A stretch of DNA of 64,000 bases from Bombilactobacillus apium (GTDB taxonomy: Bacteria; Bacillota; Bacilli; Lactobacillales; Lactobacillaceae): positions 1 through 64,000 of the forward strand of contig NZ_JABZEC010000006.1 of the NCBI RefSeq assembly GCF_013385145.1. The letters are read 5' to 3'. How positions within the stretch are numbered: position 1 is the first letter of the stretch; each line of letters begins with the position of its first letter. A program made the translations under genes and the position numbers. The notes under the pieces were generated by a model. It saw only the letters and a program-made list of their open reading frames with translations. It was not told where the DNA came from and ran no database searches. Positions 18,658 through 25,700 of this stretch are shown one piece after another.

Positions 18658-18798
18658 GTGAAAATAAAAGTATCATTACAAAACTGGAGATTCTCGATTT
18701 AAATCCTGTTCACAGGCAGTTTCTTTGCATATCAATATATTAATTTAAAATCAGGTGGAGATAAGCAGCGCGATTACGATGGCTTCAATTTCTATTTG
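18658..18798 (+). pseudogene. Possible relic of a small membrane-protein gene
   Basis: After TTAGGAGGTG a frame opens with KIKVSLQNWRFSI, meets TAA at 18700-18702 and continues in the same frame for about 30 codons (ILFTGSFFAYQYIN, then SGGDKQRDYDGFNFYLIL). The conserved-looking composition on both sides of the stop suggests a small membrane protein with a nonsense codon. As with the ORF at 15416, the GTG is inside the ribosome site. The 3' end is not defined; the frame runs into a terminator hairpin. Weak call. Confidence 0.25.
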
Positions 18799-18807
18799 AT
18801 TTTAATA

Positions 18808-18841
18808 GCGAGTTTTGTGACTAGACAAAGCTCGTTTTTTT
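18808..18841 (+). terminator. Terminator upstream of cas1
   Basis: CGAGTTTTGT (18809-18818) pairs with ACAAAGCTCG (18825-18834), one G-U, then T7. It insulates the cas promoter from upstream transcription. Confidence 0.8.
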
Positions 18842-18851
18842 ATGGGGAGAT

Positions 18852-18880
18852 TTGCATAATTGAAATCGTTTTATTATACT
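18852..18880 (+). promoter_or_regulatory. Promoter of cas1-cas2-csn2
   Basis: TTGCAT (18852-18857) and TATACT (18875-18880) with 17-bp spacing, directly after the upstream terminator. The predicted start is about 18887, giving a leader of only about 23 nt. Confidence 0.65.
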
Positions 18881-18909
18881 AAAAGCGTTTTCTCGGGAGG
18901 GTGATTGAT

Positions 18910-19812
18910 TTGAGTTGGCGTTTGGTCCATGTTAAAGAGGGCGATCTTCTGCGTCTCAAGTTAGATAATTTAGAGATTATTAAATTAGAACGGAAAGTTT
19001 ATATTCCATTGTCTGATATTACGATGATTGTTTTAGAGGGAAATCGCACGCGCTTAACCACGCGTTTATTGACAGCCCTGAGTAAAAATAATATTGCCTT
19101 GGTGATTTGTGATGAGAAGTATTTGCCTACGGGAATGTATCTTCCTTATGGACAATATCATCATTCGGCTAAAAGAGTCATGGCTCAGGCTCAATGGTCA
19201 AAAGAAATTAAAGGTCTTTTATGGCAAAATGTGGTATCGCAAAAAATTCAAAATCAAATTAGTTTTGCGCAATGGAAAGGAGTAGAACCAGAGCGAATTG
19301 AGTTGATGCAGGATTTGGCCGCTGGAATGACGATTGGTGATCGGACTAATCGGGAAGGTTTGGTAGCTAAAGTTTATTTTGATTCTTTATATGGTCTGGA
19401 TTTTACGCGAGATCAAGAAAATTTGGCTAATTCGGCGATGAATTTTGGTTATGCAATTATTCGGTCACATCTAGCTCGGGTTTTAGTTGGGAACGGGCTG
19501 ATCACAATGCTAGGAATTTTTCATCATAATGAGTTTAATAGCTTTAACTTGGCGGATGATTTGATGGAACCTTTTCGTCCACTAATTGATTGTTGGATTG
19601 ATCAAGAAATTTTATCACAAACGGATTATCTTAGCTATGAAGCTCGCCTGAAGATTATTGATTTTATGAATCAAAAGTTGCGTTTAGTGGGGAAAAAACA
19701 AACCGTAGCTCATGCAATCGAAACTTATGTCCAATCTTTTGTCGAAGCCAGTGAAGTTGGTGACCCAAGCTTGATTTTGCCGATAACGTTGGCTAATTTT
19801 GTGGAGGAGTAA
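18910..19812 (+). CDS. cas1: CRISPR-associated integrase Cas1, type II-A
   Basis: The 300-residue metal-dependent integrase that, as a Cas1-Cas2 complex, inserts new spacers at the leader-proximal repeat. The start SWRLVHVKEGD and the following DNLEIIKLERKVYIPLSDITMIVLEG agree with Cas1 of S. thermophilus CRISPR1-type systems. The catalytic region includes NSAMNFGYAIIRSHLARVLVGNG and the His of GIFHHNEFNSFNL. The TTG at 18910 is chosen as start because GGGAGG is 9 nt upstream and family proteins begin MxWRVVHV; a GTG at 18901 abuts the ribosome site. First gene of the cas1-cas2-csn2 unit. cas9 is not in front of it, which is unusual. Confidence 0.95.
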   Translation: MSWRLVHVKEGDLLRLKLDNLEIIKLERKVYIPLSDITMIVLEGNRTRLTTRLLTALSKNNIALVICDEKYLPTGMYLPYGQYHHSAKRVMAQAQWSKEIKGLLWQNVVSQKIQNQISFAQWKGVEPERIELMQDLAAGMTIGDRTNREGLVAKVYFDSLYGLDFTRDQENLANSAMNFGYAIIRSHLARVLVGNGLITMLGIFHHNEFNSFNLADDLMEPFRPLIDCWIDQEILSQTDYLSYEARLKIIDFMNQKLRLVGKKQTVAHAIETYVQSFVEASEVGDPSLILPITLANFVEE

Positions 19813-19813
19813 G

Positions 19814-20137
19814 GTGAAATATCAAAGTATGCGTTTATTATGTATGTTTGATCTACCTATGGAAACTAGTTCGGATAAGCGACAATACCGAATTTTTCGA
19901 AAAGAATTGATTAAAAATGGCTTTACCATGTTACAGTATTCGATCTATTATCGAACGTTACCGAATCGTTCGGCAGGAAAGCGCTATCAACATGCCTTGC
20001 AATCTTTCTTACCTCAAGGAGGGGAAGTACGTCTGCTGGCTGTGAGTGAGAAACAATTTGCGGATATGCAAGTATTGGTCGGTCATCGAAGTTATCAGGA
20101 AGTTTTGGTTGGCAGCAAAACTTTGGTGACGATATGA
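19814..20137 (+). CDS. cas2: CRISPR-associated protein Cas2, type II-A
   Basis: A 107-residue ferredoxin-fold protein that bridges two Cas1 dimers during spacer integration. The N-terminus MRLLCMFDLPMETSSDKRQY and the middle GFTMLQYSIYYRTLPNRS are typical of type II-A Cas2. The GTG at 19814 is the start: GGAGGAG lies 6 nt upstream, inside the end of cas1, and homologues begin there. The stop overlaps the csn2 start (ATGA), pointing to coupled translation. Confidence 0.95.
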   Translation: MKYQSMRLLCMFDLPMETSSDKRQYRIFRKELIKNGFTMLQYSIYYRTLPNRSAGKRYQHALQSFLPQGGEVRLLAVSEKQFADMQVLVGHRSYQEVLVGSKTLVTI

Positions 20138-21159
20138 GACTAGAAATTGAATATGAGAATAGCCAATTTTTAGATGTTGATTTAGAAGATATTTTATATA
20201 TTATTGGACCGAATACGACGCGAATTTGGCAATTATATCGGAGTTTATATTATTACAATGCCAAGGTGACTGCTCCTGTAACTGACAGTTACGGTGAAAA
20301 TGGGATTGAATTACGGCTAGAGGGAGAAGCAATTAAGCCCAAACAACAACTGTTTTATTTTATCCACAGTCGAAATGATATTTACCAACAGATGATCTAT
20401 CATAAGCCAGCTTTATTATTTAATTGGCTGAATTCTCTGCAGAATGATGCGCAGGTTGTGGAACAAATTGAACGTTTAAATACAGAACTGGATCGTTTAA
20501 GTTTATATTTGCAGCAAGATTTGAATCGAATGTCAAATAATCTTCAACTAGATTTCAAAGATTTAAATTATCTTGATCTGTTAAAGAATAATTTGTTGCT
20601 TAAGTATTGGGAGCAAAAACAAGAATTACCACTTGAATTTATGAGTACCGAAGAATTGTTGGACGAATATTTAAAATTATTACAGGTCCAAATCCAAAAT
20701 AGGGCGCAGCCAACTTGGTTGGTACTTTATAATTTGGAAAGTTACTTGGCTCCCCAGCAACAGCGACTATTATTGGAAAAATTACAGCGTTTAACCCAAG
20801 TAAGTAATTTGAAAGTTTTATATTTAGCGGCAAATTTAAATAATTTATCTTTTGAGCCGGATGATTGGGAAAAAGTAGTTTTGGTAAATAAACTTTTTAC
20901 CCAATTGCCACCAGCCTCTGTTTTACGACAGTCGTTAGAGCTACACTACCCTAGTGGCTGTACTTGGAGTTTAGCCGAGTTAAATTCTTCATTGCAGCGA
21001 GTTTTGCCATTAGTTGGAACGAAGAATTCCGTTTACTTGCGGAATCGGGATCTGGTATTATTAAAGTTAATGAGTGACTTGTTGGGAGTTGAGACGTCAA
21101 TTGACCTTCAAGATGATTCATTAACCAGTGCAGAAACCCAATTTTTACACTCCCAGTAA
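20134..21159 (+). CDS. csn2: CRISPR adaptation protein Csn2, long (St CRISPR1) form
   Basis: The 341-residue product is in the size range of the large Csn2 subtype found with S. thermophilus CRISPR1, not the 220-residue form of other type II-A loci. Csn2 forms ring-shaped assemblies on double-stranded DNA ends and is required for spacer acquisition. The protein has an N-terminal beta-rich part, a helical mid-region (about 115-190) and QPTWLVLYNLESYL, which recalls a degenerate Walker B strand; no P-loop is seen. The ATG overlaps the cas2 stop. The stop codon is only 19 bp from the first CRISPR repeat, so the leader is very short or lies inside csn2. Confidence 0.88.
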   Translation: MRLEIEYENSQFLDVDLEDILYIIGPNTTRIWQLYRSLYYYNAKVTAPVTDSYGENGIELRLEGEAIKPKQQLFYFIHSRNDIYQQMIYHKPALLFNWLNSLQNDAQVVEQIERLNTELDRLSLYLQQDLNRMSNNLQLDFKDLNYLDLLKNNLLLKYWEQKQELPLEFMSTEELLDEYLKLLQVQIQNRAQPTWLVLYNLESYLAPQQQRLLLEKLQRLTQVSNLKVLYLAANLNNLSFEPDDWEKVVLVNKLFTQLPPASVLRQSLELHYPSGCTWSLAELNSSLQRVLPLVGTKNSVYLRNRDLVLLKLMSDLLGVETSIDLQDDSLTSAETQFLHSQ

Positions 21160-21178
21160 TCTATTTGGGAAATTTGAG
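21160..21178 (+). promoter_or_regulatory. CRISPR leader end with leader-anchoring sequence
   Basis: The bases next to repeat 1 read AAATTTGAG. ATTTGAG directly before the repeat is the leader-anchoring sequence known from type II-A loci, where it directs Cas1-Cas2 to integrate at the first repeat. This fixes the array's acquisition end at 21179 and its orientation as plus. Confidence 0.85.
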
Positions 21179-22137
21179 GTTTTTGTACTCTTAAAGATTT
21201 AGTAATGGTAAAACATGAGTATAGACTTTGAGGGTAGTAGTTACGTTTTTGTACTCTTAAAGATTTAGTAATGGTAAAACTTGATTTACATATACACGCG
21301 CGATTTTCCAGTTTTTGTACTCTTAAAGATTTAGTAATGGTAAAACTGAAGCCAATTGATAAGTCTCACTAGAACAGTTTTTGTACTCTTAAAGATTTAG
21401 TAATGGTAAAACTGAAGCCAATTGATAAGTCTCACTAGAACAGTTTTTGTACTCTTAAAGATTTAGTAATGGTAAAACTGCCAATACTTTTGTTGTGAAT
21501 GGACGAAAGTTTTTGTACTCTTAAAGATTTAGTAATGGTAAAACATACTATCCTCATTAATATCCGTGCCCGAGGTTTTTGTACTCTTAAAGATTTAGTA
21601 ATGGTAAAACTTATTCTAATAATCCAATGGAATGTCTTAAGTTTTTGTACTCTTAAAGATTTAGTAATGGTAAAACTTTTGTTCTCGACTATCAACAATT
21701 AATTTTGTTTTTGTACTCTTAAAGATTTAGTAATGGTAAAACTGATTATGCTTTGCTGAAGAGAGAAATTACGTTTTTGTACTCTTAAAGATTTAGTAAT
21801 GGTAAAACTCAATATTGTTGGGATAGTTGAGCTGGATAGTTTTTGTACTCTTAAAGATTTAGTAATGGTAAAACAAGTAGTGCTAGTTGCTATTTAGCCC
21901 GAAAGTTTTTGTACTCTTAAAGATTTAGTAATGGTAAAACACATTATTGTCCGTCCCACTAGGGTGACTAGTTTTTGTACTCTTAAAGATTTAGTAATGG
22001 TAAAACAAGTAGTGCTAGTTGCTATTTAGCCCGAAAGTTTTTGTACTCTTAAAGATTTAGTAATGGTAAAACTCCTTGGGTAAGATTGTCTTTAGATGGG
22101 AACTTTTGTACTTTTAAAGATTCACCAATATCAAACC
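21179..22137 (+). CRISPR. Type II-A CRISPR array, 15 repeats and 14 spacers
   Basis: Fourteen identical 36-bp repeats (GTTTTTGTACTC...AATGGTAAAAC) start at 21179, 21245, 21311, 21377, 21443, 21509, 21575, 21641, 21707, 21773, 21839, 21905, 21971 and 22037. A degenerate last repeat (22102-22137) ends in TATCAAACC. Spacers are 30 bp (the last 29 bp). The repeat resembles that of S. thermophilus CRISPR1. Spacers 3 (21347-21376) and 4 (21413-21442) are identical, as are 11 (21875-21904) and 13 (22007-22036), leaving 12 distinct spacers. The degenerate end marks the oldest side. Perfect repeats and the leader anchor suggest the array is or was recently active. Confidence 0.98.
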
Positions 22138-22202
22138 GCATTGAGATCTTTGGAACTTGTTCAGATTAAATTTGTAATTTACCATGATAAAAATAAAAAA
22201 TG

Positions 22203-22238
22203 AGTTCTGTATTCTTATAGAGTTTATCATTATCAATA
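22203..22238 (+). repeat. Strongly decayed CRISPR repeat downstream of the array
   Basis: About 22 of 36 positions match the array repeat in the same orientation (TGTATTCTTATAGAGTTTAT, then ATTATCAA). The TATCAA ending is shared with the degenerate last array repeat, so both may descend from one variant. It lies 65 bp past the last repeat, about one spacer-repeat unit. Confidence 0.5.
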
Positions 22239-22261
22239 TGATTCGGTTTAAGTTTAATAAT

Positions 22262-22307
22262 AAAAGAGGTGGATTACGATTTGACGAAATCGCAACCCAC
22301 CTCTTTT
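22262..22307. terminator. Long rod-like hairpin between array and solitary repeat
   Basis: AAAAGAGGTGG pairs with CCACCTCTTTT. Inside it TT/AA and CGATTT/AAATCG close on a GACG loop, so nearly the whole 46 nt is paired. T-rich tails exist on both strands (TTTTATTAAG plus, TTTTATTATT minus). It may end the array transcript on the plus strand and the crRNA-like RNA on the minus strand. Confidence 0.75.
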
Positions 22308-22319
22308 ATTAAGTCTTTT

Positions 22320-22355
22320 CTTCTACCATTGCTAAATCTTTAAGAGTACAGAAAC
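22320..22355 (-). repeat. Inverted, well-conserved solitary CRISPR repeat
   Basis: The minus strand reads GTTTCTGTACTCTTAAAGAT and on to AATGGTAGAAG. It differs from the array repeat at four positions (5, 25, 33 and 36). It is far better kept than the decayed plus-strand repeats at 22102 and 22203, which suggests selection or recent origin. In the plus direction it is an anti-repeat, but no tracrRNA nexus follows. Confidence 0.85.
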
Positions 22356-22421
22356 AAATATCACTCTTTCTCTATAATTCTAGCTTAGTGTTTCATTGTA
22401 TACAAGAAGTAACTCATTTTT

Positions 22422-22450
22422 TTGACGATGTTCTGAGTTTATGATACCAT
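22422..22450 (+). promoter_or_regulatory. Promoter P1 of the small ORF and cas9
   Basis: TTGACG (22422-22427), 17 bp, then TACCAT (22445-22450) with an extended -10 TGA just before it. The predicted start is about 22457. The candidate protospacer of the crRNA-like RNA (22441-22470) covers the -10 and the first transcribed bases. Confidence 0.65.
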
Positions 22451-22470
22451 TCTTTAAAAAAGTGATATTT

Positions 22471-22520
22471 AAAAGAAGGAAAAAGAAGGAAAAAGAAGGA
22501 AAAAGAAGGAAAAAGAAGAA
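22471..22520 (+). repeat. 10-bp tandem repeat AAAAGAAGGA in the cas9 leader
   Basis: Four perfect copies and a fifth ending GAA. The polypurine tract begins one base after the seed match at 22461-22470, so it would supply the PAM-side sequence of that site. Length variation by slippage is expected. Confidence 0.95.
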
Positions 22521-22523
22521 GCG

Positions 22524-22631
22524 ATGATATTGAAAAAAGCACTAGAATTGGCTGCAAATAAGTGTAGATATTTGAATCCTTTGGTTGTATTTGTATATTA
22601 TACTGCTAGAATATTTTTGCTATTTTATTAA
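22524..22631 (+). CDS. Possible 35-residue hydrophobic small protein upstream of cas9
   Basis: The frame starts ATG ATA TTG AAA AAA GCA and ends TAA at 22629-22631. The peptide is MILKKALELAANKCR followed by YLNPLVVFVYYTARIFLLFY: a charged amphipathic start and a hydrophobic aromatic second half that could insert in a membrane. GAAGGA and GAAGAAG of the tandem repeat lie 5-15 nt upstream as a loose ribosome site. It lies between P1 and cas9, 112 bp before cas9. Size and character resemble type I toxins and creT-like peptides, but no homologue is recognised and coding is unproven. Confidence 0.4.
   Translation: MILKKALELAANKCRYLNPLVVFVYYTARIFLLFY
22572..22599 (+). promoter_or_regulatory. Possible second promoter P2 of cas9
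   Basis: TTGAAT (22572-22577), 16 bp, TATATT (22594-22599). It lies inside the small ORF, 145 bp before cas9, and would bypass P1. Confidence 0.4.
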
Positions 22632-22743
22632 AAATTACGATCATTCAGTGTAGATAGCCATTCTGCTATGTACAGAACTTTTTGAATTTACTATTCGTGG
22701 TAAAATTATGATATCTAAATTAAATATTATAGGGGGGATCATC

Positions 22744-25700
22744 ATGAATGAACGAATTAGTTTGGGACTGGATATTGGGGTAGCATCAGTAGGTTTCAGT
22801 GTTTTGAATATTGAAAATGGAAAGATTCTAGAATTAGGCTCGAGATTGTTTAATGCCACTGTTGCGGAAGAAAACCAAACTCGGCGTGACCGTCGAGGAA
22901 GTCGTCGATTACTACGTCGGCAGCGTCAGCGGCGAATAGATGCCGCTAGATTACTTTATCAAGTTGGACTTATCAAAGACTTTTCCGAAGAGGATTTTGC
23001 AAAAACATTTCGTAATAATTGGGATCCATATCAACTGAGAGTCCAAGGACTAACGCAAAAATTAACTATGGAACAATTGGCTAATGCCCTGTACCATCTC
23101 GTAAAACGTCGCGGAATTAGTTATGCCTTAGCTGATGCCGATGATGAAGATAACGATAATGATTATTCTGCTAGTTTACAGGTAAATCAAAAGGCTCTTC
23201 AAGACCAAACTCCAGCGCAAATTCAATTGGCCCGTTTACAAAAATATGGTCAAGTTCGGGGACGAATTGATCGTGGTGGTTCTGAAATTCCTTTACTAAA
23301 TGTTTTCCCTAATGGTGCTTATATTCGTGAAGCACAAATGATTATTCAGTGTCAACGACAATATTATCCCACCGTTTTAACAACTGAATTTGAGAAACAG
23401 TATTTGGATATCTTGCGTCGAAAAAGAAATTACTTCGTCGGCCCTGGATCAGAGAAATCTCGGACTGATTACGGGATTTATAAGACAAGCGGCCAGACTT
23501 TAAATAACTTATTTGAAGAATTGATTGGGCATGATTCAATCTATAAAGATCAATTGCGGGCGGCAGCCGTTTCCTATACGGCCCAGTTATTTAATGTCCT
23601 CAATGATCTTAATAACTTAACTATCGCTACTTATGAAGATGGTAAGATGCCTCCGGCAGACAAACAAAAGATAATTGATAGTTTGCGGAGTTCTACGAAA
23701 GCTACTTCCATGATGACTTTAATTAAAAAGGTCGCCCATTGTCAGACAGAAGATATTCGCGGTTATCGTCTCAATCCGAAAACAGATAAGCCAGAATTTA
23801 GCTCGATGGATAATTACCGAAAAGTTCATCGAACCTTAGTCCCCTTGGGGGTTGATATTAATGGTTGGCCAAATGATTTTTATGATCAGCTAAGTTTTAT
23901 TATGACCCTAAATACGGAAGATGGAGAAATCCGACGGCGCTTGGTGACTGATTTACAGCCCAAGTACGCTTTTTTAACCGATGAGACTATTCAAATCCTA
24001 ATTGATCAGAAGCATAGTTTTGATATTACTAGCAATAACAAATGGCATCGTTTTTCTTTAAAAACGATGCGGCGACTAATTCCCGAGATGTTGCAACAGC
24101 CAAAGGAACAAATGACCTTATTAACAGAAATGGGATTAGTTCATCCGGAACATAAGCATTACCAAGATTATAAATATTTGCCTTATAAACAAATTGCGGC
24201 AGATATATTTAATCCAGTCGCTTCAAAAGCAGTTCGTGAGGCCTTAAAGATTGTGAATGCAGTATTGAAAAAGTATGGAGAAATTGAAGATATAGTAATT
24301 GAGATGCCGCGGGATGATAATGCTGAAGATGAGAAGAAACAAATTAAAAAATTTCAAGCAGATAATGCTAAAACTAAAGATAAGGCTCTAGAAGCCTTTA
24401 TTAATGCTCTTGGTGATCGGCAGGCTGTGAAAAATCGTCTAAATGGGAAATTAATGACCCAAATTCGGCTTTGGTATCTTCAAGACGGAAAATGTCTATA
24501 CAGCGGCCAAAACATGTTGCCCGAAGATATTCTCTCTAACTCAGGCAACTTTGATATTGATCATATCATCCCACAGTCGATTTCTTATGATGATAGTCTT
24601 AATAATAAAACTCTCTGCTTTAAAGCCATGAATGACCAAAAAGGCCAAAAGACGCCTTATGAATTTATGACCGATGGCGGTGGCCAAGGCTGGGCAGAAT
24701 TTAAGGCCCAAGTTAATCGGAGTAACAGGTTGTCCAAGATCCAGAAGAAAAATTTATTGTTCGATGAAAATGTCCAGGATATTGAGGTGAGGAAACGTTT
24801 TATTTCTCGTAATTTGGTTGATACGCGTTATGCTTCTCGAGTAGTTTTAAATAGCTTACAGGATTTCTTTCGCGGGCGAGAGAAACCAACTAAGGTCACG
24901 GTAATTCGGGGTAAGTTTACCTCCAATATGCGTAAACATTGGCACTTGAATAAAAGTCGTGAGACTTTTCATCATCATGCGGTTGATGCTTCAATTATCG
25001 CTGTGACGCCATTTTTACGTGTCTGGAAGAAAGGGCGAACTATCTTTCCGGTTAAAGTGGGTGAGCGCACGATTGATATTGAAACAGGAGAACTGCTCGA
25101 TGATCAGGATTTTGCTCATGATTTACTAGCAGAACCATATAACAATTTTGTCACTCAATTACAGAAGATTGAGCCCAAAATCAAATTTTCTCATCAAGTT
25201 GATAAAAAGATGAATCGAAGAGTCAGCAAGGATACGATTTATTCAGTGCGATCAACTCAACTGGGGAAAGATAAGCATCCTACAGATTATTTATTGAGAA
25301 AAACTGATGATTTGTATACAGTCAAAGGCTATGAAGATTTCCAGAAGGTTTATAAGAAGGATCCCCAGCAATTTCTTTTGGCCCAAATAGATCCCCGAAG
25401 TTTTCAAAGATTAGTTGAAATAGTTGAAAATTATCCGGACTCACAAGAAGTAGTGGATAATGCGAATCAGGTTAAGCAAAAGAAGATCAGCCCCTTTGAA
25501 TTGTATCGGCGTGAGCATGGTTGTGTTCGTAAATATGCCAAGCATAACAATGGACCGTTGATTCGAAATCTTAAGTATTACTATAAGAAACTAGGAAGTA
25601 ATATTGATATTACGCCCACAAGTGCCCGTAATAAGAAGGTCGTCTTGTTATCTTTAAATCCTTGGCGAACCGATGTCTATTGGAATCCAGATACCCGGAA

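Larger units (their letters stand above)
22258..22388 (-). ncRNA. Putative stand-alone crRNA-like RNA (one spacer, one repeat, terminator)
   Basis: Read on the minus strand there is a -10 like TACAAT (plus 22395-22400), a 30-nt spacer-like segment (22385 down to 22356) ending AGTGATATTT, a variant repeat (22355 down to 22320, 32/36 identical to the array repeat) and a long hairpin with a T-rich tail (22307 down to about 22252). This is the order of a type II crRNA: spacer then repeat. The variant repeat would keep 23 Watson-Crick pairs and one G-U of the 26-bp duplex it can form with the tracrRNA anti-repeat. The repeat-proximal 10 nt of the spacer also occur at 22461-22470, at the predicted start of promoter P1. 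No clear -35 is seen. Expression is inferred. Confidence 0.5.

Noticed and set aside
22168-22202. A third decayed CRISPR repeat exactly one unit after the last array repeat
   Set aside because: Only TTTGTA and scattered A/T positions agree, not clearly above AT-rich background; kept as a remark only.
22320-22390. The inverted repeat read on the plus strand as a second tracrRNA anti-repeat
   Set aside because: No nexus-like sequence or terminator follows it on the plus strand, unlike the clear tracrRNA at 26161-26290; the minus-strand reading explains the surrounding hairpin better.
22470-22478. Perfect NNAGAA PAM next to the candidate protospacer
   Set aside because: The AGAA core is one base too far from the aligned protospacer end (AAAAGAA is adjacent). 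The PAM of this Cas9 is unknown, so I do not claim a PAM match.
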